A stretch of 11,668 nt of DNA from Ectocarpus siliculosus. Lineage: Eukaryota > Sar > Phaeophyceae > Ectocarpales > Ectocarpaceae. Every line of letters begins with the position of its first letter. The stretch's first letter is position 1. The notes below the pieces were generated by a model, which was not told the DNA's origin, did no database searches, and saw only the letters and a list, made by a program, of their open reading frames with translations. Positions 1 through 9,333 of this stretch are shown here, in pieces. The position numbers and the translations under genes were made by a program. The stretch covers positions 17,072-28,739 of the forward strand of contig FN648821.1 in NCBI GenBank assembly GCA_000310025.1. Reading direction: 5' to 3'.

Positions 1-614
1 GATGGCTTCTCTTGGCCCCTCTAACCCCCCCCCACCCAACCCCGACCCCCACAACCACAAGCACAACCACCACAACCACTTACCCACTAGGGCGACTTTT
101 TTTTGTTTTTTATTTTTTGGATGCCGCTGAGGCTGCTGCAATGTAGCTTCATAGCTCGGTCGACGCTAACTTAACGCGAACGGCTACCTAACGCACTGCA
201 AATAGTGTCGGTGGCGTTGATTTTTTTGCTTCATTGTGAATATGTTGATGGTATAGGTAAACATTTTGAGCTGCTTTCGGCAACGTAGTGAGGAAGGATT
301 GGCCATCGGTGATCGCCCCTGTGTGAACAATGGTACGTCTTGCGGAGGACCTGTGATCAATGCTTTATATCAACTACTTCAGCAAGACAATATTCTGCCC
401 CCGTACCCCACCTGGCCACCTAGCAAAAAATCTCCAATTTGTTGGTGCATTTTGATTCCCCCCCTCGCTTCCCCCCTCCCCCCCCACCCGATGTTTACCA
501 TCGCGGTTGGGTTCTCGTCATTCGGCAGATATGTAAAAATGCCAATTCACTTAGTGAACTCGTCAACCAGGTTACCGTTTTTTTTTTACCTCTGTTTCTT
601 TATTGGCGGTAACC
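1..614. other. Upstream non-coding stretch with C-rich and T-rich tracts
   Basis: No convincing gene is seen. Positions 20-80 are a C/CA-rich tract, followed by T-rich sequence at about 99-119. A second C-rich tract lies at 458-489 and a T run at about 579-588. A 40-base open stretch at about 290-329, bounded by AG and a GTACGT donor, could be a small exon, but nothing supports it beyond the borders. Confidence 0.5.
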
Positions 615-815
615 ATGAGTGGTGGTCGAGTAGATTATGTTGTGCGGGGTCGAGAACCCTCACTCCCCGCAAAGGCGAAAATCGCACCACGTTGTGTTAA
701 ATCGGTCAAGTACCCTCGAGGCAGTTACACAGTGCTTACAAATGTCTCTGGAAGTGAAAGCACCAGAAACAAAATTGAGTCATACGCAGCAGTCATCCAT
801 GCGCAAGGAAGTTAG
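615..815 (+). other. Short ORF upstream of the gene, possible upstream ORF
   Basis: ATG at 615 (context aaccATGag) opens 66 codons ending at TAG 813-815, five bases before the candidate ATG at 821. The peptide is basic (MSGGRVDYVVRGREPS at its start) and matches no family I know. A second frame, from ATG 742 to TAG 832-834, is also open and looks equally coding-like (MSLEVKAPETKLSH). Either could be an exon of the downstream gene, an upstream ORF, or chance. No strong GT donor with fitting phase links them to 1185. Confidence 0.2.
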
Positions 816-819
816 CAAA

Positions 820-861
820 GATGCCGAACACCCTTAGCAGGATGCAGCACACCCTTCATGC
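820..861 (+). repeat. 21-bp imperfect tandem duplication in the candidate first exon
   Basis: The sequence gatgccgaacaccctt at 820 recurs as gatgcagcacaccctt at 841, a period of 21 bp. In the candidate reading frame this gives two related heptads (MPNTLSR, MQHTLHA). The period is a multiple of three, so the frame is kept. Confidence 0.7.
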
Positions 862-898
862 GACGCGCCGAATACCTCGCCGCTTCACGCTTGGTGAT
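821..898 (+). CDS. Candidate first coding exon of the acidic-tail gene
   Basis: ATG at 821 has A at -3 (caaagATGcc) and opens 26 codons, reading MPNTLSRMQHTLHATRR and on to FTLGD. A GTGAGC donor at 899 leaves phase 0, which fits an acceptor AAG at 1182-1184 and the exon starting at 1185; the 286 bp intron has a pyrimidine-rich 3' part (about 1118-1152). A second donor, tccg|gtgaga at 915, leaves phase 1, which does not match either nearby acceptor. The peptide is Arg-rich with a single acidic residue, so an organelle-targeting start is possible but not shown. The acceptor is AAG rather than CAG and there may be other upstream exons, so this is only the best-fitting start. Confidence 0.3.
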
Positions 899-1184
899 GT
901 GAGCATCTGGTCCGGTGAGAACCCGGCGTGCTCCGTCCCGGCCCTGTAGGGATGCAAGGTCAATGGCCTAACGACTACGGCATGCACGACAATGAGTACA
1001 CCCCCACGCCCCCCACCCCCTCGCTCACGTCGTTGGATCTCTCCTTGTTGTACGGGAAGGGGTTGGATTTTCTTGCTAGTGTTTTAGCGTGCTCTCACTC
1101 ACTCTCCATGGGAGCAACTCCCCCCTTTTCTCACGTTGCCTTTCTTATTTTCAAAAACATCGCCTGACCTTGTGAAGCATCAAG

Positions 1185-4092
1185 ACGCGGTCACTTTCGG
1201 CCAACATACCCACTGCCGCGAAAGGATTCCTCAAGAAGTCCAAGGACTGGCCTGAAGCTCTGAAGCTACAAGTAAGGTCAGCCTGCTCAAGGCCCAAAAC
1301 CTGCGGGTGCGTCTTTGGTGTGTCACTCTCTCGTGCGCTTGAGGCATCAAATCGAAGGTTGTCCCGGTTGGATCTAGCAAGCTCGTTTCGAATGGCCCTT
1401 CATCTCCCGAGTTTTTGGAAGCAGCATGCCGCAGCAGTTTGACCCCATTGACCACCCTCCCCCCTCCCCCCTCCCCCCCTCCCCCCATATGCTACAGTTC
1501 TACGCTGGGCCGGCTGCGACAAGGGAGGCCACCAAGGGAGATACTACCGCCATAAGCGCCATTCTTCATCTGGTCTTCTAGTACTCGCCGGTGTTCGTAG
1601 CCAACCCGAGCTGGCGCACCTCGGCTTCTCTCGAGGAATATCCCATCCTCAAGATGGCCTACAGGGTGTATCGGGCCCGCGGAGGCGTGTCAAGTGCACG
1701 CATGTTTGTCGGTGAGGCCATTTGTTGTGCACATTGCGTATGCATAGGTATGATTGATAGACGTGAAGCTGAGAAGCTTGGGGTGCCTTGATAGCCCCAG
1801 TTGTGGAATGGAATGATCCGGCTTGTCACCCGCACGAGCAAAGCATGTATAGCCCACACGAGCATACGAGCAGATATACTCGACAGTAAGCGTAGCCCTA
1901 ATGCGGATTCTCTTGCTTCTCGTTTTTTTACCACAGGCAAGCTTGGCAAAAACCTGGCCGCCACGTGGTCGGAGTGCCACAAGCATGTCCGGATCACGGT
2001 GTGCAAGCTCACCCTCCAGGCGGTCCGGTGCGTCGAGGCCGACGTCAAGGAGGGCGATGCGCCCTCGAAGCTAACGGCACGCAACCTGGCGAAGGCTTCT
2101 CGAAGGTCTCTCCGCAAATTGGTACGTACAACTTTCGTCCAACGCTGGCCCTAAGCTTTCTAGACGGTACTCAACTGCTTGACGACATCGCAACAAAACG
2201 ATGGTGACTAGGGACAAACCCTAACCCAGAGCCCCCCCCCCCCATATGTAACAAAATTAAGGGTTGCCCGGGGCCTTCGTGATGGCACACATATGGGACT
2301 GTGTTTCGGTTTGATGCTTGTGAGCGAGCCTGACTCGGATACAGCGGTGTGGCCGGTAAACGTCACTCTAGTCAAGTCTAACTTGTCTGTTTACGTCTCT
2401 AGGGCGAGGGGATCTGTTTACATGGGTCGCGGTGGTGCCTAACTGGTTGTCCGAGCCATGTTTGGGGCACTTAGATTTCAGCTCTTTGGACCGGTTTGCA
2501 CAGAGGATAGCAGCGTATCGGTCGTGTCGCTTTCTTTTCTGGCACTCGAGGCAACGTGGGGTGTTCACTCCATCCCGCAAGACTCGATGTCAACAGCGTC
2601 TAGCGTCCTCTTCCCCTGCATACCGCCGTCCTGTGTGTCGTCTACAGCGTTATGAGATGAAGACCGCGCTAGCCTGTATGGCCCTGGTTCCGGTGCTTTC
2701 ACCGGCCAAGCACTACGCCACCGCTCTCGGCGGCTCCGGGACCCCTTCTCTCGGGACGCAAGTACCTTGGCACGACGTCTTCGGCTGCTCGGAGTATCTT
2801 TTTTATGACATGGCGAGTTGGGCATGTGCTGAGAGCGTTTCCGAGCCGAAGTTTGGCGTGACGATGGTCTGTTTTGGTCCCTCCGAATATGCAGGCTCCT
2901 GGCCCGGTTTGAGTTCCAATATTCGCCTTCTCTACCTTAGTTCGCTGGCATTTGCTTGCTGCGACTCGTATTGCTCGTGTGTTTTTTGACACGGTTGCTC
3001 CGCCTCGTCGAGACATGTGCAGTCCGGGTTGTCTCGGCCTCCGGGTGACTTGATAGAAGCAGATCCAAGTCACTTTGGGGAGATCGCCGCACTGCTCACT
3101 ATCGCCTTCAGACTTGTAGCCAAACTATTCGTGGAACATAGCCTTCGCCCGAAATCAAAGCTGCTCCTTCCCGATGTTGTCTTCAGGCATATTGTACTGT
3201 AGCAAAAACGGACGTGGTGTCGTTATTAGGTCTCCAGTGCTTTGCTGTACTTTGTGCCCGGTTGTTCGGTCGTTTGGCGAGGTTATCGTTTGGGTCATCC
3301 ATCCCACCCTTCTCCCCCGTGGATGAAACTGGTCGCAGGTCATTCTCCCCCTCGCCAAGGAGTTTCTGGACGAAATTGGCGCGCAGCTCGCGTCAGCGGT
3401 TAGCGTCTACCGGCAATCCCAGGGAGGGGATGACTCCGAATCCGACGAGGATGACGGCACCGAAGACCCACCGGGCTTCAACACCCGTCGCACCATCCGG
3501 GAGCTGATCAAGACGAAGGAAAAGCTTCCCCCGGGCGGCGGCGACAAGCACCACAAGGCCTTCCTCGCGCGGTAAGACTCCCTCGAACCTTGTTGCCTCT
3601 GTACACTTTTCGTAGTCTGTTGTTGAGCAAGTGCGTGTTGACACTCGTGGTAGCGGACGGTTATCACGAGGTAGTTTTTAAGTCGTGTATGTCCTGAGCC
3701 TTCATCCAAGGGTGCAGCGGTGCAGCAACCGCGGACTTGTCCTTCCGCAACTAGATTTTTCGGCTCAGCATTCTTACCGCTGACTCTTCTTCGGTTGCCT
3801 CGCCCAACCCATATGCATCACAGGTTTAAGGTCATTATGCTCGACTTAGTCCAGGAAGCTCGGGGCGAACTGCCGGCAGCTAACGAATGCTCGCTGGAAG
3901 TCGCCGAGGATTTTGTTTCCTTACAACTACACCAACGGCATTCTGGGTGGCGACGACGCTGGCGGTGACGCTGGCGGCGTCGACAAGGAGAGCAGCGATG
4001 AAGGGTCCGTCCAGAACGACCAGGAAAACGCCGACATCGAGTCGGAGTACGAGGAAGGGACGGGTGCCGGCGACACTGAGACGGAGGACTAG
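1185..4092 (+). CDS. Spliced gene for an unrecognised protein with an acidic C-terminal tail (exons 1185-1271, 1582-1711, 1937-2121, 3339-3571, 3855-4092)
   Basis: I do not recognise the family. Five open blocks on the + strand join with consistent phases across GT-AG introns: caa|gtaagg to cttctag| (phase 0), g|gtgagg to ccacag| (phase 1), ttg|gtacgt to tcgcag| (phase 0), cg|gtaaga to gtccag| (phase 2), then TAG at 4090-4092. The joined reading gives about 290 residues. The first half is basic and rich in Lys, Arg, Trp and Tyr (DWPEALKLQ, NPSWRTSASLEEYPILKMAY, then LGKNLAATWSECHKH). The middle has an acidic patch (DDSESDEDDGTED) followed by a basic stretch (RRTIRELIKTKEK, HHKAFLARKLGANCRQLTNA). 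The last 48 residues are Gly/Asp/Glu/Ser-rich and nearly free of Lys and Arg. No signal peptide, membrane segment or catalytic motif is visible. A basic core with acidic patches would suit a nuclear, nucleic-acid- or chromatin-associated protein, but that is inference. The phase agreement at four junctions is the main support; the 5' end is uncertain because TGA at 1173-1175 closes the frame upstream of the first listed exon. Confidence 0.62.
1272..1581 (+). other. Intron 1 with a C-rich (G-quadruplex-type) tract
   Basis: Donor gtaagg at 1272 and acceptor cttctag at 1575-1581. At 1452-1486 it contains five C runs of 3-7 bases separated mostly by single T, so the minus strand has five G runs with one- or two-base loops. 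That is the classic pattern for a G-quadruplex (i-motif on the + strand). In the transcript the tract is pyrimidine-only over most of its length and ends 95 bases before the acceptor. Confidence 0.6.
2122..3338 (+). other. Intron 3, 1217 bp, with a 185-codon ORF inside
   Basis: Donor gtacgt at 2122 and acceptor tcgcag at 3333-3338, phase 0 on both sides, preceded by a pyrimidine-rich stretch (3304-3318). It holds a run of 12 C at 2232-2243. The + strand is open from 2432 to 2989 (ATG 2432), but the translation has many Cys, Ser and Arg, no recognisable domain, and competing ORFs on the minus strand at 2565-2825 and 2699-3073, so I treat it as non-coding. A skipped exon here cannot be excluded. 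Confidence 0.45.
3986..4089 (+). other. Acidic low-complexity tail encoded in the last exon
   Basis: From 3945 the last exon encodes GGDDAGGDAGGVDKESSDEG and then mostly Glu, Asp, Ser, Gly and Thr up to the stop. Over the final 34 residues there is no Lys or Arg. Such tails are common in histone chaperones and other nuclear proteins, but they also arise by simple codon-repeat expansion, so function is not implied. Confidence 0.6.
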
Positions 4093-4644
4093 AAGATTCA
4101 TCTAGGCGAGAACCGATGTTGTCTTGTGCAGTGCATCCTGTTCGTTCAACTTGTTTTTCCACAGTGGCTGTAAAAAGATACGTAGGGTGTCTCGAGGTGT
4201 CTCAAGGCTAGGAGGTTGGGTATGTGCATTCGTTGGCGATTATTTGCTTCGCAACGACCTTTAGTTCAGTGTATACCAACTCTTCAATTTCGCGAGACAA
4301 GAATAATCCTTTGGAGCTTCTTTGGAGCTTTTGGGTGGCTGACGACCAGTTATTGACAGTACTGTACCCTTTAGTATGCTACATATGTAACACATTTCCA
4401 CTGGAGTATGCTTGAACTTCCCGAGTTCTTTGGTAGCCCAAGGCCAAGCCCTTAATCGACACTTTTGTTCACGGTGATCGGCCGACCGTCTGTAAAACCC
4501 TGTCGTTTCTACTCAAAACCAAATGGGCCGATCGATGACACCGTCCCCGGTTTCCTTGTTTTAAACTGCCTGTATGTTTTTCAGTCACGACAACGGCGTG
4601 GCGAACATCTTCTTCAAAAGGCCGGCGAGACGACCGGCGTGTGT

Positions 4645-5310
4645 TTCTTCGGTTCTCTGGCATCGGTCTGGCGCTACCGTCGCGGCACTTTTTTTCGACG
4701 GGTGAGGAAGGGGAGCATGTATACGCCCTATGCTTTTTGTGTTTTCGGTCAATATCCAGACTAAATCGTATGTGCGGACGGAATGGGTGTTGACGATGGC
4801 CTGCGCCGTTGCTTGTTTGCGTTGCGGAAAGTCCAATTGTTCGGGTGGTACAGGTTGGTCGGGATTTCGTGTGGAGCCTGGGTGAGTTGGGGAAAAGTGG
4901 GCCAGGGAGGGCGGCTGTGGGGGGGGGGGCTGCAGCTTTAAGGTTGTTCACGGTTGTTGAAAGCTTCAACCTCGGGCGTTGACTTGAAGCCCGCGTTAGC
5001 GACCGCCGTTTTTTCGATTCGCTGGCATCTGTGACGTGCTCACACGTCGCCGAAGGGGCACGATTGAGGTCATTTTGTCAAGGCCAACTGCTGTGTTTGT
5101 TTTTTTTTCTTGGGTACTCGGTCAATCTCCGGACCGTATAGTATATGCGGAGAAGTTTCTACGGGGGCGTGTTTCCTCACTCGTACCGACTTTGGTAAAA
5201 TAAACTTTTGTTCTTCTCTTGGCTTCCTTGGTGCATTTGCTTGTTTGTGCGGGAGGTCGAGAAGTGGTGAGCCGGTCGAAAAACTTGTGTGGAGCCGCTC
5301 ATGGCTGTGT
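4645..5310 (+). repeat. Diverged direct duplication (about 4645-4900 and 5010-5310)
   Basis: Several blocks recur in the same order: ctggcatc at 4657 and 5022; cggtcaatatcc at 4746 and cggtcaatctcc at 5119; tatgtgcgga and tatatgcgga shortly after; cttgtttg further on; gtgtggagcc at 4869 and 5287. Spacing grows from 365 to 418 bases, so the second copy has gained insertions. It looks like an old tandem duplication of some 250-300 bp or two members of a dispersed family. I aligned it by eye only. Confidence 0.5.
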
Positions 5311-5790
5311 GGGGCTAGGTATGCATATTATTTTTTTTGTACGTCATCACGGTTCTTTGTTCGGGAAGCCGCGGCCATCTTGTCCGCCCTCGTTCCGCCG
5401 TAATTATCTTGCGGTACACGTACAATCTTTTTTGCGTCGTGCGTGCCCTAAACGAAGCACGGGCCACGATTGTGGTTGCTGGGACCTTGATTTGAGGCGT
5501 CGTTTATTTGTGTCTGCAGAATAGGCTACTATTGTATAGTTTGTTTTTTGCCGGGGTGTCATGCGCTCACCACGGTGTTGACGCACGGGAACCTGCATAT
5601 GTGCAACTACGCGCTAACGGGTTAACGACCGACGAATTAATTCGAAAGAACGCAAACCTGGTACTTGTTATCCGGCTGCGAACGTTTGTCCCGAGGGGCA
5701 GAACAACGTTGCATGATGAGAGGGCACAATCTGGCGACGTTGTGAGCCAAGGCTTTCTCTAACCCACGAGGTTATGCTGTGTGTGCTTAC

Positions 5791-5822
5791 CTGACCCGGC
5801 CAGGTTATGCCACCGGGGTCAG
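5791..5822. other. Short hairpin in intergenic DNA
   Basis: ctgacccgg at 5791 pairs with ccggggtcag at 5813-5822 with one bulged base, around a 13-base loop. There is no T run after it and no gene nearby, so no function is proposed. The word aggttatgc occurs in the loop and again at 5769. Confidence 0.4.
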
Positions 5823-6519
5823 CAACCTGAGACGTTGTATTAACTAAAAATAGAGTGATTTTTTTTTCGGCATTGTACAATGGTGCATACCGTAGTGCAC
5901 CTGGGCCACCTGTGTACGTACGGCTGAATTTGTTGGGAAGGGGTTGCCGGCTAGTTGCATGCTTGATGGGTGTGGTACGCGGGCGCTTTCGGCGTTGGTA
6001 GTTGGTCATGCAGTTTCAGGGCTGCAAATAATGATATACGTAAGGAAAGGTCGGGGGACTCTCACAGCTAATACAGTACGAGATGGTTGTGTGGCGTCCT
6101 TTTGGGGCGAAGAGGGGGAGCGGACCTTGTCGCATTTGCCTGTGAAATGGGCTTTGGGTAACGCTCTCTGCCTTGGTGTATCACCCTTACATGGTGAAGG
6201 TTCAATGTATGTGGCGAGGCTAACGCGCAAGGTCCATGTGTTTTTTCCGTGGTATGCGCCGCGGGGGTGCACCCGACAAAAGGGCTGAGAATCTATTTTC
6301 TGTGCCGTTGAACCTTTCTACACGCATTTGTATTGTCAGCCACTGGCCCCGCGTGTGGTAAGTTCGTACGTAGTCGTATATAGGAATGGCTGGGTTGATT
6401 CGCATACTGCAACGTATAGCTCTGCATAAAATGTATGTTTCGTACCGTGGGGGATGTATGCGACGGGTGGACTGTGATGATTCAGGGTCGGCCAAAGTCT
6501 TCTTCAGCGTGACGCTGTC

Positions 6520-7252
6520 CAGGGTTTTATTCATGACCAATGCACAGGGTTCGACTGCATCGACCTTATTAAGGTGGCCACATTGTTACGGCCCCACAGG
6601 GTCGAGTGATGACAAACATGTGCAAGGTCGAGGGTAAGAACCTTGGCCAGGGTTCTACCCATAATCATGTGCAGGGTAGGACCCGTGATCATGGACAGGG
6701 TTCGACGGCATCGACCTTATGAAGGTGCCCACATTCTTACAGCCCCACAGGGTCGAGTGATGACGAACATGTGCAAGGTCGAGGGTAAGAACCTTGGCCA
6801 GGGTTCTACCCATAGCCATGTGCAGGGTAGGCCCCGTGATCACATGGACAGGGTTCGACTGCATCGACCTTATTAAGGTGGCCACATTCTTACAGCCCCA
6901 TAGGGTCGAGTGATGACGAACATGTGCAAGGTCGAGGGTAAGAACCTTGGACAACGTTCTACCCATAACCATGCACAGGGTAGGCCCCGTGATCATGGAC
7001 AGGGTTCGACTGCATCGACCTTATTAAGGTGGCCACATTCTTACAGCCCCACAGGGTCGAGTGATCACAACCACATGTGCAAGGTCGAGGGTAAGAACCT
7101 TGGCCAGGTTTCTACCCTTAATCATGTACAGGGTAGGGAAGTATGATCATGTACAGGGTACCAGTGCATGGACCTTATTAAACTGGCCACATGCTTACGG
7201 GCCACAGGGTGTTCTGGGACGGGACCCTGTGCAAGGGCACAATGGCCACGGG
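6520..7252 (+). repeat. Tandem array 1: 151-154 bp satellite built of six ~25 bp sub-monomers
   Basis: The word cagggttcgac marks unit starts at 6545, 6696, 6849 and 7000, and a diverged form (cagggtacc) at 7154, giving periods of 151, 153, 151 and 154 bp. Each unit splits into six sub-monomers beginning with cagggt, aaggt or caaggt; in the first unit they start at 6545, 6571, 6597, 6623, 6648 and 6672 (lengths 26, 26, 26, 25, 24, 24). A lone sub-monomer at 6520 precedes the array. The last unit decays and ends near 7252, where array 2 begins. Open frames inside it follow the repeat and are not genes. Confidence 0.93.
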
Positions 7253-7749
7253 TGTGAGGCGGCCGTGGTGGTGGTCTTGTTTTCGCAACAGCGCTACTTA
7301 CCAGGGTTGTTGCCTGTGAGCGAGTCACGCATGAATACAGGAGTATAAATGCCGATACCACACACATACATAGTGTGGTGGTGGTCTTGTTTTGGGCACA
7401 GCGCTAGTTACCAGGGTTGTCGCCTGCGGGCGAATCACGCATGATTACAGAAGTGTGAATGCCAACACCACACACATATACTGTGTGTCGTGGCCGTGGT
7501 GGTGGTCTTGTTTTGGCCACAGCGCTAGTTACGAGGGGTTTTGCCTGTGGGCGAGTGACGTATGAATACAGGAGTACAAATGCCGATACCACACACATAC
7601 ATAGTGTGGTGGTGGTCTTGTTTTGGCCACAGCGCTACTTACCAGGGTTGTCGCCTGTGGGCGAATCACGCATGATTACAGAAGTGTGAATGCCAAACCA
7701 CACACAAAAACTGTGTGTCGTGGCCGTGGTGGTGGTCTTGTTTTGGCCA

Positions 7750-7772
7750 CAGCGCTAGAGCGCTAGTTACGA
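7750..7772 (+). repeat. Local 9-bp duplication in one monomer of array 2
   Basis: In this copy the anchor reads cagcgctagagcgctag, a duplication of about 9 bases that no other monomer has. With the 4-base gain in its inverted-repeat region it explains the unusual 133-bp spacing. Confidence 0.85.
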
Positions 7773-7826
7773 GGGTTTTTGCCTGTGGGCGAGTGACGCA
7801 TGAATACAGGCGTATAATTGCCAAAA

Positions 7827-7849
7827 CCACACACATAATTTGTGTGTGG
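7827..7849. other. Perfect 9-bp inverted repeat in an array 2 monomer
   Basis: ccacacaca (7827-7835), a 5-base spacer taatt, and tgtgtgtgg (7841-7849) can form a perfect hairpin. The same form occurs in the other 125-bp monomers, after anchors 8246 and 9088. Other monomers carry weaker versions, and in the 112-bp class the centre is lost, leaving ccacacacatgtgg. Confidence 0.85.
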
Positions 7850-7882
7850 GTTGTGGCCGTGGTGGTGGGCTTGTTTTGGCCA

Positions 7883-9333
7883 CAGCGCTACTTGCCAGGG
7901 TTGTTGCCTGTGGGCGAGTCACGCATGAGCGCAGAAGGGAACATGCCGAAACCACATGCATATAGAGTGTGTGGCGGCCGTGGTGGTGGTCTTGTTTTGG
8001 CCACAGCGCTACTTACCAGGGTTGTTGCCTGTGGGCGAGTCACGCATGATTACAGACGTGCGAATGCAAAAACCACACACAAAAACTATGTGAGGCGGCC
8101 GTGGTGGTGGGCTGGTTTTCGCAACAGCGCTACCTCTCAGGATTGTCGGCTGTGAGCGATTCACGCCTGAACACAGAGGTGTCAATGCCGAAACCACACA
8201 CATAAACTGCGTGTGGCGGCCGTGGTGGTGGGCTTGTTTTGACCACAGCGCTACTTACGAGGGTTGTTGCCTGTGGGCGAGTGACGCATGAATACAAGAG
8301 TATAATTGCCAAAACCACACACATAATTTGTGTGTGGGTTGTGGCCGTGGTGGTGGGCTCGTTTTCACAACAGCGCTACTTGCCAGGGTTGTTGCCTGTG
8401 GGCGAGTCACGCATGAGCGCAGAAGGGAACATGCCGAAACCACATACATATAGAGTGTGTGGCGGCCCTGGTGGTGGTCTTGTTTTGGCCACAGCGCTAC
8501 TTACCAGGGTTGTTGCCTGTGGGCGAGTCACGCATGATAACAGAAGTGTGAATGCCAACACCACACACATATACTGTTTGTCACGGCCGTGGTGGTGGTC
8601 TTGTTTTGGCCACAGCGCTACTTACCAGGGTTGTTGCCTGGCGGCGAGTCACGCATGAATACACGACTATAAATGCCAAAACCACACACATGTGGCGGCC
8701 GTGGTGGTGGGCTTGTTTTTACAACAGCACTACTTGCCAGGGTTGTTGCCTGTGGGCGAGTCACGCATGAGCGCAGAAGGGAACATGCCGAAACCACATA
8801 CATATAGAGTGTGTGGCGGCCGTGGTGGTGGTCTTGTTTTGGCCACAGCGCTACTTACCAGGGTTGTTGCCTGTGGTCGAGTCACGCATGATTACAGACG
8901 TGCGAATGCCAAAACCACACACAAAAACTATGTGAGGCGGCCGTGGTGGTGGGCTGGTTCTCGCAACAGCGCTACCTCTCAGGATTGTCGGCTGTGAGCG
9001 ATTCACGCCTGAACACAGAGGTGTCAATGCCCAAACCACACACATAAACTGCGTGTGGCGGCCGTGGTGGTGGGCTTGTTTTGACCACAGCGCTACTTAC
9101 GAGGGTTGTTGCCTGTGGGCGAGTGACGCATGAATACAGGAGTATAATTGCCAAAACCACACACATAATTTGTGTGTGGGTTGTGGCAGTGGTGGTGGGC
9201 TTGTTTTCACAACAGCGCTACTTGCCAGGGTTGTTGCCTGTGGGCGAGTCACGCATGAGCGCAGAAGGGAACATGCCGAAACCACATACATATAGAGTGT
9301 GTGGCGGACCTGGTGGTGGTCTTGTTTTGGCCA
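7883..9333 (+). repeat. 842-bp higher-order block repeat inside array 2
   Basis: The monomer order A, B, C, D, A starting at 7883 returns at 8725, with the same spacings (121, 121, 121, 125, 121) and the same subtype-specific words, so 7883-8491 and 8725-9333 are near-copies 842 bp apart. This points to block duplication by unequal exchange rather than one-monomer steps. Confidence 0.85.

Larger units (their letters stand above)
4093..6519. other. Intergenic stretch, no gene supported
   Basis: About 2.4 kb follow the stop codon. Open frames here are short, overlap on both strands and encode no recognisable domain; for example 4469-4969 on the minus strand and 5944-6288 on the plus strand (which would need a non-ATG start). 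The stretch holds a diverged duplication, T runs, a G11 run at 4919-4929 and a hairpin near 5791. TGTAA at 4168 and AATAAA at 5199 could be 3'-end signals, without further support. Confidence 0.5.

Noticed and set aside
2217-2227. Telomere-like accctaaccc
   Set aside because: A single short match inside an intron, not a repeat tract.
3720-3968. Alternative reading of the last exon starting after cacag at 3823
   Set aside because: It would end at TGA 3966-3968 and not reach the acidic tail. The acceptor gtccag at 3854 joins the previous exon in phase and keeps the frame open to 4090.
4469-4969. 166-codon minus-strand ORF
   Set aside because: Pro/Arg/Ser/Thr-rich with no domain, and it overlaps one copy of a diverged duplication whose other copy does not keep the frame open to a similar extent.
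6643-6996. ORFs on both strands of array 1
   Set aside because: They follow the 151-bp unit exactly, and both strands are open over the same stretch.
7715-8155. Plus-strand ORFs of 130-146 codons in array 2
   Set aside because: Low-complexity readings of the satellite (RRPWWW, YLPGLLPVGESR repeated) that appear in several frames; this is repeat structure, not coding constraint.
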